The position numbers and the translations under genes are program-made. DNA of 64,000 bases from Inia geoffrensis (lineage: Eukaryota > Chordata > Mammalia > Artiodactyla > Iniidae): assembly GCA_036417435.1 (NCBI GenBank), contig CM070904.1, forward strand, positions 21,806,835 through 21,870,834. Direction: 5' to 3'. The notes under the pieces are model-generated. The model was not told the origin of the DNA. It was given only the letters and a program-made list of their open reading frames with translations, and did no database searches. Shown here in pieces: positions 9,501-23,094 of this stretch. Position 1 is the stretch's first letter. The number at the start of each line of letters is the position of its first letter.

Positions 9501-9825
9501 TGGGCATCTTTTCTTTTGAGTGTGCTGTTTTCTAAAACGCGGGTGAGTACCACTGAGTGCTTGAAAGGTTCCTGCCTCAGAGTCGGGCCTGATTTGAATT
9601 CGTTCCCGATTCCCTAGACCGGGATATTTCTTGAGGGCAGGGTTGTGTCTGCAAAGCCGCAGGCCATAGGTCTTGTGGATGATAGGGGCCCTTCGGCACT
9701 GTTGTTAAGGTTGTTACGGCAGTGGGCCACAAGGCGGCAGCAGTACTCCGTGTCGTCTCTGGTAACATGGGGAAAGAAAGCCTTAACGGTGGTCCCGGTG
9801 TTGGACTTGAAATGGGGAGTCGAAG
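6508..9825 (+). repeat. Unit 2: A 6508-8143, B 8144-9825
   Basis: The unit is 3,318 bp; the A monomer has the extra T (1,636-bp class). A at 6837 is private. Its B monomer belongs to a distinctive subtype shared with units 4 and 8: GCGGCCCGAGG near 8460, GATATGAATCTTG near 9010 and GGCTACGATC near 9191. Confidence 0.95.
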
Positions 9826-12800
9826 GTGGCTGAACACACACCCCTGGGCTTTTGTAGGCTCACCCCCTGCCCCTTAACCTGCACTGCCCCACCCCAGGCA
9901 TATGGCAAGCCTTGCAAGTGGGCTACTCGGAGGGTGCCGTGGCTCGCAGGTGGGGAGACTCCCATGAAGTGCGCTGGAGGTGGGAACTTGCTTAGGAGGA
10001 GCTGTGGAGATCCGGGTTCTTCACAGCCCTTCCCTCTCAGCTGTTCCACCATGATTTCGATACACCAGGCTGTGCTTACGTGTAGGAGGCCCATGTTGCA
10101 TCGGGAGATTGTGGTACCACGCAGGGGAGAACAGCAGCAGCATCCTCCAGCCGCGGGACACAGGCCGGCTGAGGCTCCAGGTGTCTGACACCATCCGACG
10201 TCACAGAGGCCTGAGGTAAGAAAGTGGGCATTTCTTAACCCGTTACTTGCCTTGTCATTGAACGGTCCTTTTGCCTTTCAGTAGAGTTTATATACAATGT
10301 TGCGTCTCTTTGACTTCTACAGCCACTTGATGCACTTATAACGGTAGCTGTACCTGTAGGGTTTCGGATTTTGTGCCCCGTTAGTTTATCGAGGAATATT
10401 TTGTAGCGTTCCCTGTGCTTTCGGGTGGGTCGCCCTTGATGAGCACTTTTTGATACGTTAAGTGTGTTTCTGTTAATCCCAATCTCCTAATTCACCCTTC
10501 CCCGGTCTCCAATTTCCCCCTGTGGGAACTCCTCACTTCTTTCTTCCCTTTGTGAACCTGTGTTTCCTTTCTTTGCTAGCTTCCTTTGTATCCCTATTTA
10601 GACGGCACACATAAGGGATATCCGGGATATGTGTCTTGCTGCCTCTAATTGACCAGAATTAGGGAGATCATCTTCGGCTCCACCCATGCTGCTGGAAATA
10701 CTATGAGTTCATTTTGTTCTGTGGCTGAGTGGTAGGCGAGGGTGTGTAGGTAGCAGAACATCTTTCTCCCTCACCCCTCGCTCGACAGTTCGTTCATTTG
10801 TATGTCCTGGCTGTGGTCAAGGGTACCACAAACACTGTCTGGGTGCAAGTGCTTCCTTCCAATGATGCTAGTCTCTGGTTATACGACCTGCAGCGGGGTT
10901 TCTGAATCTTGTGGCACCTGCAGTGTTTATTTAGGTAAGGAATGTGCCTACTGATCCTCATACCTGCTGTTAGCAATTTACAATCCCACCAACGGCAATA
11001 GCTGGCTTCACTTTTTGGCATGCCCTCGTGAGCACTTAAAAGGTTAGGGTTTGACAGGACTGCAGCCAGGGAACAATTCGGCTAGCTTTCTTTTCACTCT
11101 CTGATTATGACAGATCCTGAGCATCTTTTCATTTGAAAGTGCTCTTTTCTAAAAGGCAGGTGAGTACCACTGAGTTCTTGAATGGTTCCTGCCTCACAGT
11201 TGGGCCTGATTTGAATTCATTTCAGAGTACCTAGCCCAGGATATTTCTTGAGGGCAGGGTTGTGTTTGCAAAGCTGCAGGCCATAGACCTTGGGAATGAT
11301 AGGTGAGTTTCAGCACGGTTGGTAAGGTTGTTACGTTTGGTAAGGTGGTTACGGCAGTGTGCTACAAGGCGGCAGCACTACTCCGTGTGGTCTCTGTTAA
11401 CTTGAGGAAAGAAAGCCTTAGCGGTGGTCCCAGTGCTGGATTGGAAATTGGGAGTCGAACATGGCTGAACACACACCCCTGGGCTTGTGTATGCTCACCT
11501 CCTGCCCCTTAACCTGCACTGCCACACCCCAGGCATATCGCAAGCCTTGCAAGTGGGCTCCTCGGAGGGTGCCGTGGTTCGCACGTGGGGCGACTCTAAT
11601 GAAGAGGGCTAGAGGTGGGAACCTGCCTAGCAGGAGCTGTGGAGATCCGGCTTCTTCACTGCTCTTCCCTCTCAGCTGCTCCACCCTCATTTGGGAACAG
11701 CGGGCTCTCCTTACCTGTAGGAGGGCCAAGTTGGATCGGGATATTGTGGTACCATGCAGGGGAGAATGGGCAATAGCGGTCCGAGGTGCCGCTGGTCAGG
11801 CGGCACGTCCTCCTCCCTTGCTGCCTCAGCAGCATCATGCTCCGGCCGTGGGACCCAGGCCTGCCGAGGCTCCAGGGGCCTTACCGTGGTAACGACATCA
11901 CAGAGGCCTGAGGTAACAGAGTGGGCATTTCTTAACCCCTTACTTGTCTTCTCATTGAACAGTGCTTTACCCTTTCAGCCTAGTTCATATAGAATTTTGG
12001 GTCTTTTTCAATTCTACAGCCACCTGATGCAATTATACACGTAGGTGTACCCGTAGGGTTTCAGATTCTTTGCACTCTTCGTTTATTGAGGAATGTTTTG
12101 TAGCGTTCCCTGTGCTTTCGGGTGGGTCGACCTTGATGAGCACTTTTGGATACATTAAGCTTGTTTCTGTGAAACCCGACCTCCTACATCACCCTTCCCC
12201 AGTCTCCAATTTCCCCCTCAGGCAACTCCAGGCTTCTTTCTTTCCTTTGTAAACCTGTGTTACTTTTGTGTACTAGCTGCCTTAGTATCCGTATTGAGAC
12301 GGCAGACATAAGTCTGATATCCTGGGATATGTGTCTTGCTGCCTCTAGTTGACCAGAATTAGTGAGGTCATCTACTGCTCTACGCATGCTGCTGCCAAGA
12401 CTTTGAGCTCGTTTTATTCTGTGGCTGAGTGGTAGTCGACTGTGTGTAGTTAGCAGAACATCTTTCTCCATTCACCCCTCGCTGCACATTTCGTTCTTTG
12501 GATGTCTTGGCTGCGATCATGGGTACCACAAGGACCGCTGGGGTGCAAGTGCTTCCTTCCAATGATGCTAGTCTCTGGTTATGCGACCTGCAGCGGGGTT
12601 TCCGAATCTCGTGGTACCTCCAGTGTTTACTTTGGTAAGGAATGTGCCTACTGATCCTCATACCGGCTGTTAGCAATTTACAATCCCACCAACAGCAATA
12701 GCTGGCTTCTCTTTTTGGCATGCCCTCTTGATCACTTACGATTTTAGGGTTTGAGAGGACTGCAGCCAGGGACCACCTGGTGTAGCTTTCTTTGCACTCT

Positions 12801-13142
12801 CTAATCATGACAGATCCTGGGCATCTTTTCTTTTGAGTGTGCTGTTTTCTAAAACGCGGGTGAGTACCACTGAGTGCTTGAAAGGTTCCTGCCTCAGAGT
12901 CGGGCCTGATTTGAATTCGTTCCCGATTCCCTAGACCGGGATATTTCTTGAGGGCAGGGTTGTGTCTGCAAAGCCGCAGGCCATAGGTCTTGTGGATGAT
13001 AGGGGCCCTTCGGCACTGTTGTTAAGGTTGTTACGGCAGTGGGCCACAAGGCGGCAGCAGTACTCCGTGTCGTCTCTGGTAACATGGGGAAATAAAGCCT
13101 TAACGGTGGTCCCGGTGTTGGACTTGAAATGGGGAGTCGAAG
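9826..13142 (+). repeat. Unit 3: A 9826-11460, B 11461-13142
   Basis: The unit is 3,317 bp. A at 9956 (GGGGAGACT) is shared with units 10, 17 and 18. A at 11611 is private. A single change near the unit end creates AATAAA at 13091-13096, shared only with unit 7. Confidence 0.95.
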
Positions 13143-16100
13143 GTGGCTGAACACACACCCCTGGGCTTTTGTAGGCTCACCCCCTGCCCCTTAACCTGCA
13201 CTGCCCCACCCCAGGCATATGGCAAGCCTTGCAAGTGGGCTACTCGGAGGGTGCCGTGGCTCGCAGGTGGGGCGACTCCCATGAAGTGCGCTGGAGGTGG
13301 GAACTTGCTTAGGAGGAGCTGTGGAGATCCGGGTTCTTCACAGCCCTTCCCTCTCAGCTGTTCCACCATGATTTCGATACACCAGGCTGTGCTTACGTGT
13401 AGGAGGCCCATGTTGCATCGGGAGATTGTGGTACCACGCAGGGGAGAACAGCAGCAGCATCCTCCAGCCGCGGGACACAGGCCGGCTGAGGCTCCAGGTG
13501 TCTGACACCATCCGACGTCACAGAGGTCTGAGGTAAGAAAGTGGGCATTTCTTAACCCGTTACTTGCCTTGTCATTGAACGGTCCTTTTGCCTTTCAGTA
13601 TAGTTTATATACAATGTTGCGTCTCTTTGACTTCTACAGCCACTTGATGCACTTATAACGGTAGCTGTACCTGTAGGGTTTCGGATTTTGTGCCCCGTTA
13701 GTTTATCGAGGAATATTTTGTAGCGTTCCCTGTGCTTTCGGGTGGGTCGCCCTTGATGAGCACTTTTTGATACGTTAAGTGTGTTTCTGTTAATCCCAAT
13801 CTCCTAATTCACCCTTCCCCGGTCTCCAATTTCCCCCTGTGGGAACTCCTCACTTCTTTCTTCCCTTTGTGAACCTGTGTTTCCTTTCTTTGCTAGCTTC
13901 CTTTGTATCCCTATTTAGACGGCACACATAAGGGATATCCGGGATATGTGTCTTGCTGCCTCTAATTGACCAGAATTAGGGAGATCATCTTCGGCTCCAC
14001 CCATGCTGCTGGAAATACTATGAGTTCATTTTGTTCTGTGGCTGAGTGGTAGGCGAGGGTGTGTAGGTAGCAGAACATCTTTCTCCCTTCACCCCTCGCT
14101 CGACAGTTCGTTCATTTGTATGTCCTGGCTGTGGTCAAGGGTACCACAAACACTGCCTGGGTGCAAGTGCTTCCTTCCAATGATGCTAGTCTCTGGTTAT
14201 ACGACCTGCAGCGGGGTTTCCGAATCTTGTGGCACCTGCAGTGTTTATTTAGGTAAGGAATGTGCCTACTGATCCTCATACCTGCTGTTAGCAATTTACA
14301 ATCCCACCAACGGCAATAGCTGGCTTCACTTTTTGGCATGCCCTCGTGAGCACTTAAAAGGTTAGGGTTTGACAGGACTGCAGCCAGGGAACAATTCGGC
14401 TAGCTTTCTTTTCACTCTCTGATTATGACAGATCCTGAGCATCTTTTCATTTGAAAGTGCTCTTTTCTAAAAGGCAGGTGAGTACCACTGAGTTCTTGAA
14501 TGGTTCCTGCCTCACAGTTGGGCCTGATTTGAATTCATTTCAGAGTACCTAGCCCAGGATATTTCTTGAGGGCAGGGTTGTGTTTGCAAAGCTGCAGGCC
14601 ATAGACCTTGGGAATGATAGGTGAGTTTCAGCACGGTTGGCAAGGTTGTTACGTTTGGTAAGGTGGTTACGGCAGTGTGCTACAAGGCGGCAGCACTACT
14701 CCGTGTGGTCTCTGTTAACTTGAGGAAAGAAAGCCTTAGCGGTGGTCCCAGTGCTGGATTGGAAATTGGGAGTCGAACATGGCTGAACACACACCCCTGG
14801 GCTTGTGTATGCTCACCTCCTGCCCCTTAACCTGCACTGCCACACCCCAGGCATATCGCAAGCCTTGCAAGTGGGCTCCTCGGAGGGTGCCGTGGTTCGC
14901 ACGTGGGGCGACTCTAATGAAGAGGGCTGGAGGTGGGAACCTGCCTAGCAGGAGCTGTGGAGATCCGGCTTCTTCACTGCTCTTCCCTCTCAGCTGCTCC
15001 ACCCTCATTTGGGAACAGCGGGCTCTCCTTACCTGTAGGAGGGCCAAGTTGGATCGGGATATTGTGGTACCATGCAGGGGAGAATGGGCAATAGCGGCCC
15101 GAGGTGCCGCTGGTCAGGCGGCACGTCCTCCTCCCTTGCTGCCTCAGCAGCATCATGCTCCGGCCGTGGGACCCAGGCCTGCCGAGGCTCCAGGGGCCTT
15201 ACCGTGGTAACGACATCACAGAGGCCTGAGGTAACAGAGTAGGCATTTCTTAACCCCTTACTTGTCTTCTCATTGAACAGTGCTTTACCCTTTCAGCCTA
15301 GTTCATATAGAATTTTGGGTCTTTTTCAATTCTACAGCCACCTGATGCAATTATACACGTAGGTGTACCCGTAGGGTTTCGGATTCTTTGCACTCTTCGT
15401 TTATTGAGGAATGTTTTGTAGCGTTCCCTGTGCTTTCGGGTGGGTCGACCTTGATGAGCACTTTTGGATACATTAAGCTTGTTTCTGTGAAACCCGACCT
15501 CCTACATCACCCTTCCCCAGTCTCCAATTTCCCCCTCAGGCAACTCCAGGCTTCTTTCTTTCCTTTGTAAACCTGTGTTACCTTTGTGTACTAGCTGCCT
15601 TAGTATCCGTATTGAGACGGCAGACATAAGTCTGATATCCTGGGATATGAATCTTGCTGCCTCTAGTTGACCAGAATTAGTGAGGTCATCTACTGCTCTA
15701 CGCATGCTGCTGCCAAGAGTTTGAGCTCGTTTTATTCTGTGGCTGAGTGGTAGTCGACTGTGTGTAGTTAGCAGAACATCTTTCTCCATTCACCCCTCGC
15801 TGCACATTTCGTTCTTTGGATGTGTTGGCTACGATCATGGGTACCACAAGGACCGCTGGGGTGCAAGTGCTTCCTTCCAATGATGCTAGTCTCTGGTTAT
15901 GCGACCTGCAGCGGGGTTTCCGAATCTCGTGGTACCTCCAGTGTTTACTTTGGTAAGGAATGTGCCTACTGATCCTCATACCGGCTGTTAGCAATTTACA
16001 ATCCCACCAACAGCAATAGCTGGCTTCTCTTTTTGGCATGCCCTCTTGATCACTTACGATTTTAGGGTTTGAGAGGACTGCAGCCAGGGACCACCTGGTG

Positions 16101-16460
16101 TAGCTTTCTTTGCACTCTCTAATCATGACAGATCCTGGGCATCTTTTCTTTTGAGTGTGCTGTTTTCTAAAACGCGGGTGAGTACCACTGAGTGCTTGAA
16201 AGGTTCCTGCCTCAGAGTCGGGCCTGATTTGAATTCGTTCCCGATTCGCTAGACCGGGATATTTCTTGAGGGCAGGGTTGTGTCTGCAAAGCCGCAGGCC
16301 ATAGGTCTTGTGGATGATAGGGGCCCTTCGGCACTGTTGTTAAGGTTGTTACGGCAGTGGGCCACAAGGCGGCAGCAGTACTCCGTGTCGTCTCTGGTAA
16401 CATGGGGAAAGAAAGCCTTAACGGTGGTCCCGGTGTTGGACTTGAAATGGGGAGTCGAAG
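13143..16460 (+). repeat. Unit 4: A 13143-14778, B 14779-16460
   Basis: The unit is 3,318 bp. T at 13527, next to the splice-donor-like site, is shared only with unit 8 (26795). The B monomer is the unit 2/4/8 subtype. The spelling GATTCGCTAG near 16246 is shared with units 5 and 10. Confidence 0.95.
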
Positions 16461-19400
16461 GTGGCTGAACACACACCCCTGGGCTTTTGTAGGCTCACCC
16501 CCTGCCCCTTAACCTGCACTGCCCCACCCCAGGCATATGGCAAGCCTTGCAAGTGGGCTACTCGGAGGGTGCCGTGGCTCGCAGGTGGGGCGACTCCCAT
16601 GAAGTGCGCTGGAGGTGGGAACTTGCTTAGGAGGAGCTGTGGAGATCCGGGTTCTTCACAGCCCTTCCCTCTCAGCTGTTCCACCATGATTTCGATACAC
16701 CAGGCTGTGCTTACGTGTAGGAGGCCCATGTTGCATCGGGAGATTGTGGTACCACGCAGGGGAGAACAGCAGCAGCATCCTCCAGCCGCGGGACACAGGC
16801 CGGCTGAGGCTCCAGGTGTCTGACACCATCCGACGTCACAGAGGCCTGAGGTAAGAAAGTGGGCATTTCTTAACCCGTTACTTGCCTTGTCATTGAACGG
16901 TCCTTTTGCCTTTCAGTAGAGTTTATATACAATGTTGCGTCTCTTTGACTTCTACAGCCACTTGATGCACTTATAACGGTAGCTGTACCTGTAGGGTTTC
17001 GGATTTTGTGCCCCGTTAGTTTATCGAGGAATATTTTGTAGCGTTCCCTGTGCTTTCGGGTGGGTCGCCCTTGATGAGCACTTTTTGATACGTTAAGTGT
17101 GTTTCTGTTAATCCCAATCTCCTAATTCACCCTTCCCCGGTCTCCAATTTCCCCCTGTGGGAACTCCTCACTTCTTTCTTCCCTTTGTGAACCTGTGTTT
17201 CCTTTCTTTGCTAGCTTCCTTTGTATCCCTATTTAGACGGCACACATAAGGGATATCCGGGATATGTGTCTTGCTGCCTCTAATTGACCAGAATTAGGGA
17301 GATCATCTTCGGCTCCACCCATGCTGCTGGAAATACTATGAGTTCATTTTGTTCTGTGGCTGAGTGGTAGGCGAGGGTGTGTAGGTAGCAGAACATCTTT
17401 CTCCCTTCACCCCTTGCTCGACAGTTCGTTCATTTGTATGTCCTGGCTGTGGTCAAGGGTACCACAAACACTGCCTGGGTGCAAGTGCTTCCTTCCAATG
17501 ATGCTAGTCTCTGGTTATACGACCTGCAGCGGGGTTTCCGAATCTTGTGGCACCTGCAGTGTTTATTTAGGTAAGGAATGTGCCTACTGATCCTCATACC
17601 TGCTGTTAGCAATTTACAATCCCACCAACGGCAATAGCTGGCTTCACTTTTTGGCATGCCCTCGTGAGCACTTAAAAGGTTAGGGTTTGACAGGACTGCA
17701 GCCAGGGAACAATTCGGCTAGCTTTCTTTTCACTCTCTGATTATGACAGATCCTGAGCATCTTTTCATTTGAAAGTGCTCTTTTCTAAAAGGCAGGTGAG
17801 TACCACTGAGTTCTTGAATGGTTCCTGCCTCACAGTTGGGCCTGATTTGAATTCATTTCAGAGTACCTAGCCCAGGATATTTCTTGAGGGCAGGGTTGTG
17901 TTTGCAAAGCTGCAGGCCATAGACCTTGGGAATGATAGGTGAGTTTCAGCACGGTTGGTAAGGTTGTTACGTTTGGTAAGGTGGTTACGGCAGTGTGCTA
18001 CAAGGCGGCAGCACTACTCCGTGTGGTCTCTGTTAACTTGAGGAAAGAAAGCCTTAGCGGTGGTCCCAGTGCTGGATTGGAAATTGGGAGTCGAACATGG
18101 CTGAACACACACCCCTGGGCTTGTGTATGCTCACCTCCTGCCCCTTAACCTGCACTGCCACACCCCAGGCATATCGCAAGCCTTGCAAGTGGGCTCCTCG
18201 GAGGGTGCCGTGGTTCGCACGTGGGGCGACTCTAATGAAGAGGGCTGGAGGTGGGAACCTGCCTAGCAGGAGCTGTGGAGATCCGGCTTCTTCACTGCTC
18301 TTCCCTCTCAGCTGCTCCACCCTCATTTGGGAACAGCGGGCTCTCCTTACCTGTAGGAGGGCCAAGTTGGATCGGGATATTGTGGTACCATGCAGGGGAG
18401 AATGGGCAATAGCGGTCCGAGGTGCCGCTGGTCAGGCGGCACGTCCTCCTCCCTTGCTGCCTCAGCAGCATCATGCTCCGGCCGTGGGACCCAGGCCTGC
18501 CGAAGCTCCACGGGCCTTACCGTGGTAACGACATCACAGAGGCCTGAGGTAACAGAGTAGGCATTTCTTAACCCCTTACTTGTCTTCTCATTGAACAGTG
18601 CTTTACCCTTTCAGCCTAGTTCATATAGAATTTTGGGTCTTTTTCAATTTTACAGCCACCTGATGCAATTATACACGTAGGTGTACCCGCAGGGTTTCGG
18701 ATTCTTTGCACTCTTCGTTTATTGAGGAATGTTTTGTAGCGTTCCCTGTGCTTTCGTGTGGGTCGACCTTGATGAGCACTTTTTGATACATTACGCTTGT
18801 TTCTGTGAAACCTGACCTCCTACATCACCCTTCCCCAGTCTCCAATTTCCCCCTCAGACAACTCCACGCTTCTTTCTTTCCTTTGTAAACCTGTGTTACC
18901 TTTGTGTACTAGCTGCCTTAGTATCCGTATTGAGACGGCAGACATAAGTCTGATATCCTGGGATATGAGTCTTGCTGCCTCTAGTTGACCAGAATTAGTG
19001 AGGTCATCTACTGCTCTACGCATGCTGCTGCAAAGAGTTTGAGTTCGTTTTATTCTGTTGCTGAGTGGTAGTCGACTGTGTGTAGTTAGCAGAACATCTT
19101 TCTCCATTCACCCCTCGCTGCACATTTCGTTCTTTGGATGTCTTGGCTGCGATCATGGGTACCACAAGGACCGCTGGGGTGCAAGTGCTTCCTTCCAATG
19201 ATGCTAGTCTCTGGTTATGCGACCTGCAGCGGGGTTTCCGAATCTCGTGGTACCTCCAGTGTTTACTTTGGTAAGGAATGTGCCTACTGATCCTCATACC
19301 GGCTGTTAGCAATTTACAATCCCACCAACAGCAATAGCTGGCTTCTCTTTTTGGCATGCCCTCTTGATCACTTACGATTTTAGGGTTTGAGAGGACTGCA

Positions 19401-19778
19401 GCCAGGGACCACCTGGTGTAGCTTTCTTTGCACTCTCTAATCATGACAGATCCTGGGCATCTTTTCTTTTGAGTGTGCTGTTTTCTAAAACGCGGGTGAG
19501 TACCACTGAGTGCTTGAAAGGTTCCTGCCTCAGAGTCGGGCCTGATTTGAATTCGTTCCCGATTCGCTAGACCGGGATATTTCTTGAGGGCAGGGTTGTG
19601 TCTGCAAAGCCGCAGGCCATAGGTCTTGTGGATGATAGGGGCCCTTCGGCACTGTTGTTAAGGTTGTTACGGCAGTGGGCCACAAGGCGGCAGCAGTACT
19701 CCGTGTCGTCTCTGGTAACATGGGGAAAGAAAGCCTTAACGGTGGTCCCGGTGTTGGACTTGAAATGGGGAGTCGAAG
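16461..19778 (+). repeat. Unit 5: A 16461-18096, B 18097-19778
   Basis: The unit is 3,318 bp. It carries a private haplotype shared only with unit 10: CCCCTTGCTCG at about 17410, CCGAAGCTCCACGG near 18500, and C at 18794, which destroys the HindIII site present in every other complete B monomer. It lies at the left end of the block repeated 16,585 bp downstream. Confidence 0.95.
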
Positions 19779-22700
19779 GTGGCTGAACACACACCCCTGG
19801 GCTTTTGTAGGCTCACCCCCTGCCCCTTAACCTGCACTGCCCCACCCCAGGCATATGGCAAGCCTTGCAAGTGGGCTACTCGGAGGGTGCCGTGGCTCGC
19901 AGGTGGGGCGACTCCCATGAAGTGCGCTGGAGGTGGGAACTTGCTTAGGAGGAGCTGTGGAGATCCGGGTTCTTCACAGCCCTTCCCTCTCAGCTGTTCC
20001 ACCATGATTTCGATACACCAGGCTGTGCTTACGTGTAGGAGGCCCATGTTGCATCGGGAGATTGTGGTACCACGCAGGGGAGAACAGCAGCAGCATCCTC
20101 CAGCCGCGGGACACAGGCCGGCTGAGGTTCCAGGTGTCTGACACCATCCGACGTCACAGAGGCCTGAGGTAAGAAAGTGGGCATTTCTTAACCCGTTACT
20201 TGCCTTGTCATTGAACGGTCCTTTTGCCTTTCAGTAGAGTTTATATACAATGTTGCGTCTCTTTGACTTCTACAGCCACTTGATGCACTTATAACGGTAG
20301 CTGTACCTGTCGGGTTTCGGATTTTGTGCCCCGTTAGTTTATCGAGGAATATTTTGTAGCGTTCCCTGTGCTTTCGGGTGGGTCGCCCTTGATGAGCACT
20401 TTTTGATACGTTAAGTGTGTTTCTGTTAATCCCAATCTCCTAATTCCCTTCCCCGGTCTCCAATTTCCCCCTGTGGGAACTCCTCACTTCTTTCTTCCCT
20501 TTGTGAACCTGTGTTTCCTTTCTTTGCTAGCTTCCTTTGTATCCCTATTTAGACGGCACACATAAGTGATATCCGGGATATGTGTCTTGCTGCCTCTAAT
20601 TGACCAGAATTAGGGAGATCATCTTCGGCTCCACCCATGCTGCTGGAAATACTATGAGTTCCTTTTGTTCTGTGGCTGAGTGGTAGGCGAGGGTGTGTAG
20701 GTAGCAGAACATCTTTCTCCCTTCACCCCTCGCTCGACAGTTCGTTCATTTGTATGTCCTGGCTGTGGTCAAGGGTACCACAAACACTGCCTGGGTGCAA
20801 GTGCTTCCTTCCAATGATTCTAGTCTCTGGTTATACGACCTGCAGCGGGGTTTCCGAATCTTGTGGCACCTGCAGTGTTTATTTAGGTAAGGAATGTGCC
20901 TACTGATCCTCATACCTGCTGTTAGCAATTTACAATCCCACCAACGGCAATAGCTGGCTTCACTTTTTGGCATGCCCTCGTGAGCACTTAAAAGGTTAGG
21001 GTTTGACAGGACTGCAGCCAGGGAACAATTCGGCTAGCTTTCTTTTCACTCTCTGATTATGACAGATCCTGAGCATCTTTTCATTTGAAAGTGCTCTTTT
21101 CTAAAAGGCAGGTGAGTACCACTGAGTTCTTGAATGGTTCCTGCCTCACAGTTGGGCCTGATTTGAATTCATTTCAGAGTACCTAGCCCAGGATATTTCT
21201 TGAGGGCAGGGTTGTGTTTGCAAAGCTGCAGGCCATAGACCTTGGGAATGATAGGTGAGTTTCAGCACGGTTGGTAAGGTTGTTACGTTTGGTAAGGTGG
21301 TTACGGCAGTGTGCTACAAGGCGGCAGCACTACTCCGTGTGGTCTCTGTTAACTTGAGGAAAGAAAGCCTTAGCGGTGGTCCCAGTGCTGGATTGGAAAT
21401 TGGGAGTCGAACATGGCTGAACACACACCCCTGGGCTTGTGTATGCTCACCTCCTGCCCCTTAACCTGCACTGCCACACCCCAGGCATATCGCAAGCCTT
21501 GCAAGTGGGCTCCTCGGAGGGTGCCGTGGTTCGCACGTGGGGCGACTGTAATGAAGAGGGCTGGAGGTGGGAACCTGCCTAGCAGGAGCTGTGGAGATCC
21601 GGCTTCTTCACTGCTCTTCCCTCTCAGCTGCTCCACCCTCATTTGGGAACAGCGGGCTCTCCTTACCTGTAGGAGGGCCAAGTTGGATCGGGATATTGTG
21701 GTACCATGCAGGGGAGAATGGGCAATAGCGGTCCGAGGTGCCGCTGGTCAGGCGGCACGTCCTCCTCCCTTGCTGCCTCAGCAGCATCATGCTCCGGCCG
21801 TGGGACCCAGGCCTGCCGAGGCTCCAGGGGCCTTACCGTGGTAACGACATCACAGAGGCCTGAGGTAACAGAGTAGGCATTTCTTAACCCCTTACTTGTC
21901 TTCTCATTGAACAGTGCTTTACCCTTTCAGCCTAGTTCATATAGAATTTTGGGTCTTTTTCAATTCTACAGCCACCTGATGCAATTATACACGTAGGTGT
22001 ACCCGTAGGGTTTCGGATTCTTTGCACTCTTCGTTTATTGAGGAATGTTTTGTAGCGTTCCCTGTGCTTTCGGATGGGTCGACCTTGATGAGCACTTTTG
22101 GATACATTAAGCTTGTTTCTGTGAAACCCGACCTCCTACATCACCCTTCCCCAGTCTCCAATTTCCCCCTCAGGCAACTCCAGGCTTCTTTCTTTCCTTT
22201 GTAAACCTGTGTTACTTTTGTGTACTAGCTGCCTTAGTATCCGTATTGAGACGGCAGACATAAGTCTGATATCCTGGGATATGTGTCTTGCTGCCTCTAG
22301 TTGACCAGAATTAGTGAGGTCATCTACTGCTCTACGCATGCTGCTGCCAAGACTTTGAGCTCGTTTTATTCTGTGGCTGAGTGGTAGTCGACTGTGTGTA
22401 GGTAGCAGAACATCTTTCTCCATTCACCCCTCGCTGCACATTTCGTTCTTTGGATGTGTTGGCTGCGATCATGGGTACCACAAGGACCGCTGGGGTGCAA
22501 GTGCTTCCTTCCAATGATGCTAGTCTCTGGTTATGCGACCTGCAGCGGGGTTTCCGAATCTCGTGGTACCTCCAGTGTTTACTTTGGTAAGGAATGTGCC
22601 TACTGATCCTCATACCGGCTGTTAGCAATTTACAATCCCACCAACAGCAATAGCTGGCTTCTCTTTTTGGCATGCCCTCTTGATCACTTACGATTTTAGG

Positions 22701-23094
22701 GTTTGAGAGGACTGCAGCCAGGGACCACCTGGTATAGCTTTCTTTGCACTCTCTAATCATGACAGATCCTGGGCATCTTTTCTTTTGAGTGTGCTGTTTT
22801 CTAAAACGCGGGTGAGTACCACTGAGTGCTTGAAAGGTTCCTGCCTCAGAGTCGGGCCTGATTTGAATTCGTTCCCGATTCCCTAGACCGGGATATTTCT
22901 TGAGGGCAGGGTTGTGTCTGCAAAGCCGCAGGCCATAGGTCTTGTGGATGATAGGGGCCCTTCGGCACTGTTGTTAAGGTTGTTACGGCAGTGGGCCACA
23001 AGGCGGCAGCAGTACTCCGTGTCGTCTCTGGTAACATGGGGAAAGAAAGCCTTAACGGTCGTCCCGGTGTTGGACTTGAAATGGGGAGTCGAAG
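19779..23094 (+). repeat. Unit 6: A 19779-21412, B 21413-23094
   Basis: The unit is 3,316 bp; the A monomer is the short 1,634-bp class (extra T plus 2-bp deletion). C at 20311 and T at 20819 are shared only with unit 11. A at 22074 is shared with units 11 and 13. Confidence 0.95.
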